Below are positions 1 through 8,403 of a stretch of 64,000 nt of DNA, in pieces. Source of the stretch: Parvibaculum sp002684405 (GTDB lineage Bacteria > Pseudomonadota > Alphaproteobacteria > Parvibaculales > Parvibaculaceae). The notes beneath the pieces are model-generated. The model saw only the letters and a program-made list of their open reading frames with translations. It searched no databases and was not told the origin of the DNA. The number at the start of each line of letters is the position of its first letter. Position 1 is the stretch's first letter. Both the position numbers and the translations under genes were made by a program. Where the stretch lies: contig OZ223207.1 in assembly GCA_965140395.1 (NCBI GenBank), positions 248,001 to 312,000 on the forward strand, read 5' to 3'.

Positions 1-14
1 ACGCGAACAGCCAT
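1..14 (-). CDS. Start of a gene running off the left edge, probably gap (glyceraldehyde-3-phosphate dehydrogenase)
   Basis: Only the first codons are in the window: on the minus strand they read ATG GCT GTT CGC GT (M-A-V-R). A GGAGAAAG ribosome binding site lies about 6 nt upstream of the ATG, immediately after the transketolase stop. Alphaproteobacterial GAPDH proteins typically begin with M-x-V-R-V and the gene commonly follows tkt, so gap is the natural inference. Four residues cannot prove it. Confidence 0.35.
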
Positions 15-39
15 GCTTTTCTTTCTCCAAGTTGCGGTA

Positions 40-2091
40 TCAGGACCGTGCGGCGAGGCACTTTCTCGCGGCTTCCGCCGTGGCCTCAGGGGTAATGTTG
101 AAATGTTTGTACAGGTCCCCGGCAGGGGCGCTGGCGCCAAAACCGTTCATTCCGACGAAATCTCCGTCAGGCGCAACGTAGCGGTCCCAACCGTAGCGGA
201 CCGCTGCCTCGATCGCGACACGCACCGTGCCGGGGCCGAGAATTTCTTTCCGGTACTGATCCGGCTGTGCGTCGAAAAGCTCCGAGCAGGGCATGGAGAC
301 GACGCGCGTACCGATATTTTCCTTTTCGAGAATGCGCTTTGCGTTCATCGCGATCTCGACTTCCGAGCCGGTGGCGATGAGCGTCACTTTCGCCTCGAGG
401 GTCGTGCCGGCCAGCTCATAGGCGCCGCGGGCGCAGAGATTTTCGTCCGTATGCTCGGTGCGCAGCGTCGGCAGGCCCTGACGCGACAGCGCGAGGATCG
501 ACGGCGTGTCCGCCGCTTCCAGCGAAAGCTGCCAGCATTCGGCCGTTTCCACCACGTCGGCGGGCCGGAACACATTGAGGTTCGGCATGGCGCGCAGGCT
601 TGCCAGATGTTCCACCGGCTGATGGGTGGGGCCGTCTTCGCCGAGGCCGATGGAATCATGCGTCATCACATAGACGACGCGCTGGCCCATCAGCGCCGAC
701 AGGCGGATCGCCGGGCGGCAGTAATCGGTGAAGACGAGGAAGGTGCCGGAATAGGGGATCAGGCCCTTATGGAGCGCGATGCCGTTCATGGCGGCGGCCA
801 TGCCGTGCTCGCGCACACCGTAATGGATGAAACTTCCGGAAAAATCGTCCGGTGTGATCGCCTTCTGGTCTTTCGAGCGTGTGTTGTTGGAGCCGGTGAG
901 GTCGGCCGAGCCGCCCACGGTTTCCGGCAGCACCGCATTGATGACGTTGAGCGTTTCCTCGGAGGATTTCCGCGTCGCCCATTTCGGCTTTTCTTCCGAG
1001 ACCTTGCGCTTGAAGGCGGCGATGGCCTTGGCGAGTTCGGGTTTCAGCTCGCCTTTCAGGCGGCGTTCCAGCTCGGCGCGCTTTTCCTGATCGAGCGCCT
1101 TGAAGCGGTCTTCCCAGGCCTTGCGCGCCTTGGCGTTGCGGCAGCCGGCGATGCGCCAGGCATCCAGAACGTCGCTCGGAATGGAGAACGGTTCCGCGTC
1201 CCAGCCGAGTTCCGTGCGGGTGAGGGCGATTTCCTCTTCGCCGAGGGCGGCGCCATGCGAGGACGACTTGCCCTGCTTGTTGGGCGAGCCGTAGCCGATC
1301 ACGGTCCGGCAGGCGATGAGGCTCGGCTTGTCGCTGTTGCGGGCCGCTTCGATCGCGGCTTCGATTTCAGCCGGGTTGTGGCCGTCGATTCGCGACGCTT
1401 CCCAGCCGGCGGCCTCGAATCGCTTCAGCGCGTCGCCGGTTTCCGACAGGCTCAGCGGTCCGTCGATGGAAATTTCATTGTCGTCGTAAAGCACGATGAG
1501 CTTGGAGAGCTTCAGATGGCCCGCCAGGCTGATCGCCTCATGGCTGATGCCTTCCATGAGATCGCCGTCGGAGGCGATGACATAGGTGTAGTGGTTGACC
1601 ACTTCCTCGCCGAACTGCGCGGCGAGCATGCGCTCGGCAAGCGCCATGCCGACCGAGGTGGCGATGCCCTGGCCGAGCGGCCCGGTGGTCGTTTCCACGC
1701 CCGAGGCATGGCCATATTCGGGATGGCCGGCCGTGATGGCGCCGAGCTGGCGGAAATTCTCGATCTGCTCGATCGTCATGTCCTCATAGCCGAGCAGGTA
1801 GTTCAGCGCATAAAGGAGCATGGAGCCGTGGCCGGCGGAGAGCACGAAGCGGTCGCGGTCGGGCCAGTTCGGCGTACGCGGATCGATCTTCAGGAACTTC
1901 GTGAAGAGAACGGTCGCGATGTCGGCGGTGCCCATCGGCATGCCGGGATGGCCGGAATTCGCCTTCTGGACGGCGTCCATGGCCAGGGCGCGAATGGCAT
2001 TGGCCATGCGGTCGTGGCTTGCGGTCGCGTTTTTACCGGTCGCGTTCTCGGAAGACTTGTCGGCGGCGGCGGAATTTTCGGTTGTCGTCAT
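40..2091 (-). CDS. tkt: Transketolase
   Basis: Cytosolic thiamine-diphosphate enzyme of the non-oxidative pentose phosphate pathway; it moves two-carbon ketol units between sugar phosphates. The 683-residue length is normal for the family plus an alanine/serine/asparagine-rich N-terminal extension of about 23 residues. The substrate-loop SGHPG (46-50), GHGS (87-90), TTTGPLGQG (134-142) and the ThDP-binding SDGDLMEG (174-181) followed by the DDNE segment are all present. The C-terminal pyrimidine and transketolase-C domains are complete. It is transcribed leftwards, away from the DUF4164-zapA block and probably into gap, which would make a central carbon operon. Confidence 0.97.
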   Translation of the reverse strand: MTTTENSAAADKSSENATGKNATASHDRMANAIRALAMDAVQKANSGHPGMPMGTADIATVLFTKFLKIDPRTPNWPDRDRFVLSAGHGSMLLYALNYLLGYEDMTIEQIENFRQLGAITAGHPEYGHASGVETTTGPLGQGIATSVGMALAERMLAAQFGEEVVNHYTYVIASDGDLMEGISHEAISLAGHLKLSKLIVLYDDNEISIDGPLSLSETGDALKRFEAAGWEASRIDGHNPAEIEAAIEAARNSDKPSLIACRTVIGYGSPNKQGKSSSHGAALGEEEIALTRTELGWDAEPFSIPSDVLDAWRIAGCRNAKARKAWEDRFKALDQEKRAELERRLKGELKPELAKAIAAFKRKVSEEKPKWATRKSSEETLNVINAVLPETVGGSADLTGSNNTRSKDQKAITPDDFSGSFIHYGVREHGMAAAMNGIALHKGLIPYSGTFLVFTDYCRPAIRLSALMGQRVVYVMTHDSIGLGEDGPTHQPVEHLASLRAMPNLNVFRPADVVETAECWQLSLEAADTPSILALSRQGLPTLRTEHTDENLCARGAYELAGTTLEAKVTLIATGSEVEIAMNAKRILEKENIGTRVVSMPCSELFDAQPDQYRKEILGPGTVRVAIEAAVRYGWDRYVAPDGDFVGMNGFGASAPAGDLYKHFNITPEATAEAARKCLAARS

Positions 2092-2564
2092 CTGTCACTC
2101 GATAGCCGGGCGAACCGGAATACGGTCCGGGCGGCGAGATTGGGTTCGCAGAGGGGGATCCCCACCGGAACCCGGCTACATGGCCTGAAAACGGCCGGCA
2201 ATAACGGCCTATACGTAGCTCCGGAAATCGACTGAGCAGGCCTGATCATGTGCTCGGATCGGCCCTTGCCGAGAGCGGCGCCACAATGACCATGGCCTCC
2301 CTAGGAGTCAATGCCGGATCGGCCTCAAAAGGCGCATTATCGTGCGGTTTTCCGGCGCGGGCGAAATCGCGGGTCAAATGAGCCCGGAAAGGGCGTTTTC
2401 CTTTCCCGCATAAGAGGGTGCCGCGAGCCCCGGGGGTGCGTCAGATTGACCTCAAGGGGCTGGCACGTCACTCTTATTGCGGCTATGGCTTTGCGCCCGA
2501 CGAGCAGTTGCGGCCTGGCGCGGCCGACAGGGCGGCGTTCCACCCTTCCCGGATCTTGAAAAAG
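2092..2564. other. Intergenic region between divergent tkt and the DUF4164 gene
   Basis: About 470 nt without a credible gene. It separates two divergently transcribed units and should hold both promoters. A TTGACC at 2447-2452 is a possible -35 for the rightward genes, but I cannot place a convincing -10. The open frame upstream of 2565 has no start with a ribosome binding site and looks like chance high-GC openness. Confidence 0.5.
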
Positions 2565-2831
2565 ATGAGCAAACTTGACGATGCCATTCAGCGCTTCAAC
2601 GGTTCTCTGGACCGTCTGGAAGCGGCTATCAACCGGCAGGGCCAGCGGCTGGAAGCGGCTCAAAAGCTCCAGGGCGAGATCGACACGCTGCAGGACGACC
2701 GCTCGGCGATGGCCGAAGAGCTCGATGAAATCAAGTCCGAGGCCAGACGGCTCAATGAATTGAACGAACGTGCGTCGGAAACCCTTTCCAATGCGATAGA
2801 GGGGATTCGCGAGGTTCTGGCGGAAGCCTGA
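2565..2831 (+). CDS. DUF4164-type small coiled-coil protein
   Basis: An 88-residue protein that is almost entirely charged heptad-like helix (Leu/Ala at a/d positions, many Glu, Arg, Gln), predicted to be a soluble coiled coil. Proteins of this type (DUF4164) commonly precede zapA in alphaproteobacteria, and here zapA starts 29 nt downstream, so co-transcription is likely. The start was set at the ATG that opens MSKLDD; the frame stays open further upstream without a plausible start. The function is unknown; a role next to ZapA in division-ring bundling would be inference from context only. Confidence 0.75.
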   Translation: MSKLDDAIQRFNGSLDRLEAAINRQGQRLEAAQKLQGEIDTLQDDRSAMAEELDEIKSEARRLNELNERASETLSNAIEGIREVLAEA

Positions 2832-2860
2832 GAACCGAAGAGGCATCCGGAGGAAATCTG

Positions 2861-3221
2861 ATGGGACAGGTCAAAGTATCGATCAACGACCGCTCTTACG
2901 CCGTTTCCTGCGGCGATGGCGAGGAAGACCATGTTCGCGAGCTGGCGGCCTATGTGAACCGGCATGTCGCGTCGCTGGCCGATGAAGTGGGGCAGGTGGG
3001 CGAGGCGCGGCTTTTGCTGATGGCAAGCCTGCTGATCTCCGACGAATTGTCCCGAAGCCATGCAGAAGAACCGGATGCTGGAAGAGGAAATCGAAAAGCT
3101 GACCGGCGCCCGGGCCTCGGCGGAGGAGCGCAGCTCCCAGTCGGAAAACGCCATTGCCGAGGTGCTGGACGGCGCGGCGCGGCGCATCGAGGAGCTGTCC
3201 AAGCGTATCGAGGCTGCGTGA
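2861..3221 (+). pseudogene. zapA: Cell division protein ZapA, reading frame interrupted by a +1 frameshift
   Basis: ZapA binds FtsZ filaments and promotes Z-ring bundling. Residues 1-64 match the globular ZapA head (MGQVKVSINDRSY onward, ending LLISDELS). After TCC at 3050-3052 there is one extra C (CCC run, 3051-3053); removing it continues as EAMQKNRMLEEEIEKL and a normal C-terminal coiled coil ending at the TGA at 3219-3221. The repaired protein would be 119 residues, the usual size. As written, the frame runs on without homology into the 6S RNA region to 3484. It is either a sequencing error, a recent mutation or, less likely, a slippage site. The GGAGG-type site just before the ATG is good. 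Confidence 0.85.
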
Positions 3222-3247
3222 AAGCGCCTCTCCCTCCTTGCCTTTGC

Positions 3248-3279
3248 TTGACGCGGAGCCCATCTGGGCAGATTAGAAT
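3248..3279 (+). promoter_or_regulatory. Probable promoter of the 6S RNA gene
   Basis: TTGACG at 3248-3253 is a good -35. A -10 can be read as TAGAAT (3274-3279, spacer 20) or, overlapping it, AGATTA (3270-3275, spacer 16). It sits directly upstream of the 6S RNA and downstream of the zapA stop. Confidence 0.45.
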
Positions 3280-3285
3280 GGATGC

Positions 3286-3440
3286 GGGTGCTGCCTGGTT
3301 CGTGAGAACAAATTTGTCTCGGGGCCTTACGCTTCTGAAGGGAGCTGTTCCTGGGGAGGACCGTGGTCTTCTTCACACGGCGCCCACCTACTTATGTAGG
3401 TCTCCGAGGAAGCACAGTTCCACGGCCAAGGCGGCCCCGC
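3286..3440 (+). ncRNA. ssrS: 6S RNA
   Basis: 6S RNA mimics an open promoter and binds the housekeeping RNA polymerase holoenzyme. Position is the main support: the zapA - 6S - 5-formyl-THF cyclo-ligase order is conserved in proteobacteria. The sequence fits too. A terminal stem can be formed between GCCTGGTTCGTG near 3293 and CACGGCCAAGGC near 3421-3432, enclosing a long, largely paired rod with a central purine-rich bulge. The exact ends are approximate. No protein is encoded here other than the spurious read-through of zapA. Confidence 0.8.
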
Positions 3441-3480
3441 TCTTTCTTCTTTCTCCCTGCCGGCCGGATGAGGCTTCTTC

Positions 3481-4077
3481 ATGAGCGGTGTCGACGACCT
3501 AGCCCGCGCGAAAGAGGCCGCCCGGGTGGCCGCGCGCGCGCGGCGCGAACAGGCGCATCGCGATCTCGGCGCGACGGCGCCGGCGCTTTTCGCCGAGCAT
3601 TTCTTTCATGATCTTCCCCTGCCGCGTCATGGCGTGATCGCCGGATATGTGCCGCTCAACCATGAGGCCGATCCGGGCGAATTGCTGGCGGAGGCCGGGA
3701 AGCGGGGATACCGCACCTGTCTGCCGCGCGTGGCGGCAAAGGCCAGCCCGCTCCGGTTCCTGCAATGGGCGCCGGGCGATCCGCTGGCCGCGGGCGCGCA
3801 TGGCACGAAGGAGCCGATGGCGGGACGGCCCGAGCTTCAGCCCGACATTATTATCGTGCCGATGCTCGCTTACGAGCCGGGTGGGCTCCGGCTTGGCTAT
3901 GGCGGGGGATATTACGACCGGACGCTGGCCGCGTTGCGCGCGGCGGGGCGGCAGGTTCTGGCGGTGGGGCTTGCCTATGCCGAGCAGGGCACGGACCATT
4001 TGCCCGAGGACCCGCATGACGAGCGCCTCGACTGGATCGTGACCGAGCGACGTGCAATCTCCTTCGCCAAGCCCTAA
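3481..4077 (+). CDS. 5-formyltetrahydrofolate cyclo-ligase
   Basis: Converts 5-formyl-THF to 5,10-methenyl-THF using ATP, returning a storage folate to one-carbon metabolism. The 198-residue protein is the usual size. The family signature GLRLGYGGGYYDRTLA is present in the C-terminal third (phosphate-binding glycine loop), with the basic N-terminal helix typical of the family. It follows 6S RNA, as in many proteobacteria (ygfA/fau position), and is followed 69 nt later by the phosphodiesterase gene, probably in one transcript. Confidence 0.93.
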   Translation: MSGVDDLARAKEAARVAARARREQAHRDLGATAPALFAEHFFHDLPLPRHGVIAGYVPLNHEADPGELLAEAGKRGYRTCLPRVAAKASPLRFLQWAPGDPLAAGAHGTKEPMAGRPELQPDIIIVPMLAYEPGGLRLGYGGGYYDRTLAALRAAGRQVLAVGLAYAEQGTDHLPEDPHDERLDWIVTERRAISFAKP

Positions 4078-4146
4078 AAAGGCGACAAGACCCAAATCCG
4101 AATACGTTGCCGGGTGGCGCTCGAGGCCCGGCGCGGGAGCTTTCAT

Positions 4147-4971
4147 ATGAGACTGTTATTTCTGGGAGATCTGGTGGGCCGGTCGGCGCGCGATGCGGTG
4201 GTGTCGCATCTGCCGTCGCTGCGCAAGCGGCTGGATGTCGATTGCGTCGTGGTGAACGGCGAGAACGCCGCGGGCGGATTCGGCATTACCGGCGCCATCT
4301 GCGAGGAGCTTTTCGATGCCGGGACCGACGCGATCACGCTCGGCAATCATGCCTGGGACCAAAAGGAAGCGCTGGTTCATATCGAGCGTGAGGGCCGGCT
4401 GATCCGGCCGGCGAATTTTCCCGCGGGCACGCCGGGGCGCGGGGCGGCGCTGATCGAGGCGCGTTCGGGCGCGCAGGTGCTGGTGGTCAATGCCATGGGG
4501 CGCGTCTTCATGGATGCGCTGGACGATCCTTTTGCCGCTGTAGAGCGCGAACTGGGTGCCTGTCCTCTGGGCGTGGCGGCGGATGCCATCCTGATCGATT
4601 TTCACGGCGAGGCGACGTCGGAGAAAATGGCGATGGGTCATTTCTGCGACGGGCGGGCGAGCCTTGTGGTCGGAACGCACAGCCATGTGCCGACGGCGGA
4701 TGCGCAGATCCTGCCGGGCGGCACGGCCTATCAGACCGATGCGGGCATGTGCGGCGATTATGATTCCGTGATCGGCATGGAGAAAGAAGAGCCGCTCAAC
4801 CGCTTCACGACCAAAATTCCGAGCGGGCGTTTTCAGCCTGCGCTGGGGCCGGCCACGATCTGCGGCGTGCTGGTGGAGACGGACAGCTCGACCGGGCTTG
4901 CCACCCGGGTGGAGCCGGTGCGCATGGGCGGGCGGCTTCATGCCGCCATGCCGCAATGGACCGATGCGTGA
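4147..4971 (+). CDS. YmdB-like metallophosphoesterase (TIGR00282 family)
   Basis: A 274-residue calcineurin-like phosphoesterase. Metal ligands of the family are visible: GDLVGR at the N-terminus, NGENAAGG, GNHAWD, HGEATSEK and GTHSHVPTAD near the C-terminus. Members hydrolyse 2',3'-cyclic nucleotides or cAMP in vitro; the physiological substrate here is unknown. An in-frame ATG lies 33 nt upstream, but the start at 4147 (MRLLFLGDLVGR) is preceded by GGGAGC at 6 nt spacing and puts the first metal ligand at the normal distance. Its end overlaps the region just upstream of the following glycosyltransferase gene. Confidence 0.9.
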   Translation: MRLLFLGDLVGRSARDAVVSHLPSLRKRLDVDCVVVNGENAAGGFGITGAICEELFDAGTDAITLGNHAWDQKEALVHIEREGRLIRPANFPAGTPGRGAALIEARSGAQVLVVNAMGRVFMDALDDPFAAVERELGACPLGVAADAILIDFHGEATSEKMAMGHFCDGRASLVVGTHSHVPTADAQILPGGTAYQTDAGMCGDYDSVIGMEKEEPLNRFTTKIPSGRFQPALGPATICGVLVETDSSTGLATRVEPVRMGGRLHAAMPQWTDA

Positions 4972-4997
4972 GGACCGTACCCATGGAGAGCGCCCCC

Positions 4998-6026
4998 ATG
5001 AAGATCGTGATCGTCGGCAACTATAATGAGAAGAAGGCCGGGGCGAATTTCTACGCGACGGTGCGCAAACTCACCAATGGCTTCACGCGCAACGGGCATC
5101 ACGTCATGCCGTTCAGCGACCGCGATGTGGCGCGGGAGGAAAGCGGCTGGGGGATCGGACGCGCCGGCGGGCGGGGTGCCAATCGGCGTCTCGTCGAGCT
5201 TGTGCGGAATTTCAAGCCCGACCTCCTGATCCTGTTCCATGCCGACAAGATCGCCAATGACACGATCCGGGACATTCGCGCATTCCGGCCGGACATGCCG
5301 GTGGCGGTGGTCAATCTCGACCCGCTTTTCCTGCCGGAAAACCCGCCCCGCATCCGCCGTTTCGCGGAAGTGGCCGATGTGACCTTCATCACCACGGCGG
5401 GCGCGCGGCTTCAGGAATTCGCCACACCGACGCATCGCGTCGCCTTCATTCCCAATCCGGTCGACCCTTCCGTCGAAAGTCTCGAATGTTTCGCGCGGGA
5501 GGATCAGGCCAGCGATCTCATCTGCACCATCGGCAGCGAGCAGGGGACGCCCTGGCGGGGCGAGTTCATGCGGGCCCTGCGCGACAAGGTGCCGGGGTGC
5601 CGTTATGCCTATTACGGGCTGGACGAGCAGCCCTCGGTCTTCGGCAGCGCCTATTTCGAGGCGATCGGCGATGCGAAAATGGGGCTCAATCTCAGCCGGG
5701 CCGACGATCATTACCTCTATTCGTCGGACCGCTTTGCGCAATATGCGGGGAACGGCCTCCTCACCTTCGTCGCGCGCGAAACCGGCTATGACGACATCTT
5801 CACGGATGAGGAGTTCGTCTTCTATCGGGACATGGAGGATCTGGCGGACCGCCTGCGTTTCTTCCTTGCGCATGACGGGGACCGGCAGCGCGTGGCGCGC
5901 AATGGCCATGCCCGGTATCACGCGCTCTTCAACGAAAGGCTTGTCGCCCGCTTCATCGAGCAGGTGGCCGTGAAGGGCGAGGCCGGGGATGGCTTTGCCT
6001 GGCCGACGACCGTGCATTCGGGGTAG
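4998..6026 (+). CDS. Glycosyltransferase-like protein (CgeB/GT-B type)
   Basis: A 342-residue soluble protein with a Rossmann-like N-terminus (MKIVIVGNYNEKKAG) and a C-terminal half resembling the DUF3880/Glyco_trans_1_2 CgeB group: NLSRADDHYLYSSDRFAQYAG, then FTDEEFVFYRDMEDLADRL, which normally bind the sugar nucleotide. The acceptor and sugar are unknown. Two earlier in-frame ATGs exist, but 4998 has GGAGAG at 4985-4990. It is close behind the phosphoesterase gene and probably shares its transcript. It could modify a surface glycan or a protein such as flagellin, which is speculation. Confidence 0.75.
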   Translation: MKIVIVGNYNEKKAGANFYATVRKLTNGFTRNGHHVMPFSDRDVAREESGWGIGRAGGRGANRRLVELVRNFKPDLLILFHADKIANDTIRDIRAFRPDMPVAVVNLDPLFLPENPPRIRRFAEVADVTFITTAGARLQEFATPTHRVAFIPNPVDPSVESLECFAREDQASDLICTIGSEQGTPWRGEFMRALRDKVPGCRYAYYGLDEQPSVFGSAYFEAIGDAKMGLNLSRADDHYLYSSDRFAQYAGNGLLTFVARETGYDDIFTDEEFVFYRDMEDLADRLRFFLAHDGDRQRVARNGHARYHALFNERLVARFIEQVAVKGEAGDGFAWPTTVHSG

Positions 6027-6055
6027 GAAACCCGCCCTTCATTCCCAAGAAAACA

Positions 6056-6107
6056 GCCCCGCCGCTCACATCCGAGGTGGGTGGAGGATGCGGGCGACGG
6101 GGCGTTT
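6056..6107 (+). terminator. Possible terminator after the glycosyltransferase gene
   Basis: GCCCCGCCGC (6056-6065) pairs with GCGACGGGGC (6094-6103) with one mismatch, followed by GTTTCT. The loop is long (28 nt) and the T-run is short, so this is weak. Confidence 0.3.
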
Positions 6108-6137
6108 CTATGCCTCAGCGTTCTGCGTCGGCAAATG

Positions 6138-6169
6138 CCGGTTTACGGATTGGGCGGGTCGTAAACCGG
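6138..6169. repeat. Perfect 10-bp inverted repeat
   Basis: CCGGTTTACG at 6138-6147 and CGTAAACCGG at 6160-6169 are exact reverse complements separated by 12 nt. It could be an RNA hairpin or a dyad operator upstream of yebC-ruvCAB. No second copy was noticed in the window. Confidence 0.5.
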
Positions 6170-6442
6170 GCTTTATGTGCCGCCGGGTGTTGGAGTGGTT
6201 GGGCATGCACCCCTGGGTGGCAGCGGCAACAATTTGAAAGCTAGTCATCAATTGTTAACTGCACGTTAAAGGGGTGTGCCAAAAAGAAAAGCAACCTATG
6301 CGTGTTTTAGCTTAATCATTTTCCGTGCGATTTTGTGGCCTATGGATTTCGCCGCCGCTGGCACATATAAAGGCGCTTCGGGCCCGGTTCTAGAGCGGGG
6401 CATCCCCGAAATTTCCAATCGGATCAGGGTTTTGGAGGCGGC

Positions 6443-7189
6443 ATGGCCGGCCATTCGCAATTCAAGAACATTATGTATCGCAAGGGCGCGCAAGATAAGA
6501 AACGCGCCAAACTGTTCGCCAAACTGGCGAAAGAAATCACCGTCGCGGCCAAAATGGGAATGCCCGAACCGGAACACAACCCGCGATTGCGTGCCGCGAT
6601 TCAGGCCGCGCGTGCCGAGAATATGCCCAAGGACAATATCGAGCGCGCGATCAAGAAGAGTACCGATCAGGGCGGCGAGAACTATGAAGAGATGCGCTAT
6701 GAGGGCTTCGGCCCAGGCGGCGTGGGGGTCATCGTCGAGGCGCTGACCGACAACCGCAACCGCACGGCGAGCGCGGTGCGCGCGGTTTTCTCCAAGCATG
6801 GCGGAAATCTGGGCGAAACCGGCGCCGTCTCCTTCATGTTCGACCAGGTGGGCCAGATCATCTATCCGGCGGACAAGGGCGAGGCGGAAGCCATGCTGGA
6901 AGCCGCCATCGAGGCCGGCGCGGAGGACTGCATCTCCAGCGAGGACGGTCACGAGTTCATTTGCGCGCCCGACGACCTTCATGAAGTGGCGCAGGCGCTG
7001 GAATCGACGCTGGGCGAGGCCAATTCTGCCCGCATCGTCTGGAAGCCGCAGAACACGATCGAGCTGGACGACGACAAGTCCGAGACCATGATGAAGCTGC
7101 TCGACGCTCTGGACGACGATGACGATGTGCAGCAGGTTTATGCGAACTTCGAAATGTCCGATTCGTTCATGGAGAAGCTTTCCGCCTGA
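6443..7189 (+). CDS. YebC/PmpR family protein
   Basis: A 248-residue member of the YebC/TACO1 family, described either as DNA-binding regulators or as ribosome-associated factors easing translation of proline stretches. It begins MAGHSQFKNIMYRKG, the family N-terminus, and shows the NPRLRAAIQAARAENMPKDN block and GPGGVGVIVE characteristic of the fold. The C-terminus ends in an acidic run before the last strand. It lies directly upstream of ruvCAB, a widespread gene order, and is likely co-transcribed. Confidence 0.95.
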   Translation: MAGHSQFKNIMYRKGAQDKKRAKLFAKLAKEITVAAKMGMPEPEHNPRLRAAIQAARAENMPKDNIERAIKKSTDQGGENYEEMRYEGFGPGGVGVIVEALTDNRNRTASAVRAVFSKHGGNLGETGAVSFMFDQVGQIIYPADKGEAEAMLEAAIEAGAEDCISSEDGHEFICAPDDLHEVAQALESTLGEANSARIVWKPQNTIELDDDKSETMMKLLDALDDDDDVQQVYANFEMSDSFMEKLSA

Positions 7190-7261
7190 CCGCGCATGAC
7201 GCTGCCATAAGCGGCGCGCGGGACGGCGTTGCTCAAGCAGCAGAAAGGCTCGTTCCTCCTC

Positions 7262-7783
7262 ATGCCCGCCGCGATCAAATATCTGGGTATCGATCCGGGA
7301 TTGCGGTTCACGGGCTGGGGCGTGATCGAGCAGTCGGGCTCGACCCTTCGTCATATCGCCGACGGGACGATTTCCTCCACCGCATCGCTCAGCCTTGCCG
7401 AGCGTCTCGTCGAGATCGAGGCCGGGCTCGTTTCGGTGCTGGCGGCGCATGACCCGGCCCATGTGGCGGTGGAACAGGCTTTCGTCGCGCGCGACGCCGC
7501 CGCGGCACTCAAGCTCGGCCAGGCGCGGGGGATTGCGTTGCTCGTTCCCTCACGCGCCGGGCTTCCTGTTGCCGAATATGCCCCCAATCACATCAAGAAA
7601 GCCGTGGTCGGCGCAGGCCATGCCGACAAGGCGCAGATCCGCCTCATGGTCGGCATGCTGCTGCCCGGCGCACAGATGAAGACCGAACACGCCGCCGATG
7701 CACTAGCCATCGCGATCTGCCACGCCCATTCGGGCGCGGGCAGCGCCCGGCTTGCCGCCGCGCTGCAAAAGGCGGGCGCATGA
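7262..7783 (+). CDS. ruvC: Holliday junction resolvase RuvC
   Basis: Dimeric endonuclease that cleaves four-way junctions during recombination repair, working with RuvAB. The 173-residue protein carries the RNase-H-like acidic residues: the first Asp in GIDPG near the N-terminus, Glu in VEQAF, and the C-terminal HAADALAIAICH cluster. The ATG at 7262 opens MPAAIKYLGIDPG; a TTG 33 nt upstream would add an atypical extension. Its TGA overlaps the ruvA ATG (ATGA, 7780-7783), indicating translational coupling. Confidence 0.97.
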   Translation: MPAAIKYLGIDPGLRFTGWGVIEQSGSTLRHIADGTISSTASLSLAERLVEIEAGLVSVLAAHDPAHVAVEQAFVARDAAAALKLGQARGIALLVPSRAGLPVAEYAPNHIKKAVVGAGHADKAQIRLMVGMLLPGAQMKTEHAADALAIAICHAHSGAGSARLAAALQKAGA

Positions 7784-8403
7784 TCGGCAAGCTGAAGGGG
7801 CTGGTGGACAGCGCAGGCGAGGACTGGGTCGTGATCGATGTGAACGGCGTCGGCTATCACGTCCATTGTTCCTCGCGCACGCTGGCCCATCTTCCCGCGC
7901 CGGGCGAGCCGGTGACGCTCTCCATCGAAACCAAGGTCAGCGACGATGCGATCCGTCTGATCGGTTTCGAGAGCGACCGCGAGCGCGACTGGTTCCGCCT
8001 GCTTTTGTCGGTGCAGGGCGTGGGCATGCGCGTGGCGCTTGCCATTCTCGGCACGCTGGCGCCGACGGATCTCGCCCGCGCCATTGCGCTCGACGACAAG
8101 AAGGCCATTTCCGCCGCGCCGGGTGTCGGGCCGAAAGTGGCAGGCCGCATCGCGTCGGAATTGAAGGATAAGGCGCCGGCGTCCGAAGACCTCAATGCCG
8201 TGCTCGATGTGGGCGTTGCGTTGCAGGCCTCCGAAGCGGGCGCGGCGGGCCGGGCAAGCCGGGATGCGGTCTCGGCGCTGGTCAATCTGGGCTATCAGCA
8301 GGCGCAGGCCGCGGGCGCGGTGGCGGCGGCGGCAAAGAAGCTCGATGAGGATGCCAGTACCGAGCAACTCATCCGGGTGGGCCTGAAGGAGCTGGCGCGA
8401 TGA
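7780..8403 (+). CDS. ruvA: Holliday junction branch migration protein RuvA
   Basis: Tetrameric junction-binding subunit of the RuvAB motor. The 207-residue protein has the N-terminal OB fold (MIGKLKGLVD), the helix-hairpin-helix pair (LLSVQGVGMRVALAIL and ISAAPGVGPKVAGRIASEL), and the C-terminal helical domain that contacts RuvB (SALVNLGYQQAQA). Start and stop codons overlap those of ruvC and ruvB by ATGA, so the three proteins are translationally coupled. Confidence 0.97.
   Translation: MIGKLKGLVDSAGEDWVVIDVNGVGYHVHCSSRTLAHLPAPGEPVTLSIETKVSDDAIRLIGFESDRERDWFRLLLSVQGVGMRVALAILGTLAPTDLARAIALDDKKAISAAPGVGPKVAGRIASELKDKAPASEDLNAVLDVGVALQASEAGAAGRASRDAVSALVNLGYQQAQAAGAVAAAAKKLDEDASTEQLIRVGLKELAR

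Larger units (their letters stand above)
6027..6442. other. Non-coding gap before yebC
   Basis: No credible gene. It contains an imperfect hairpin just after the glycosyltransferase stop (arms 6056-6065 and 6094-6103), a perfect 10-bp inverted repeat (6138-6147 with 6160-6169), and a weaker AACAATT/AATTGTT pair (6228-6256) near an AT-rich stretch that may hold the yebC promoter. The sequence is less coding-like than its surroundings. Confidence 0.5.

Noticed and set aside
13..2235. 740-codon open frame on the plus strand
   Set aside because: It is exactly antisense to transketolase, which has all motifs; long antisense frames are expected in GC-rich DNA.
2861..3484. 207-codon ZapA read-through product
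   Set aside because: Beyond codon 64 it has no similarity to ZapA and reads through the 6S RNA; the frameshift explanation is simpler.
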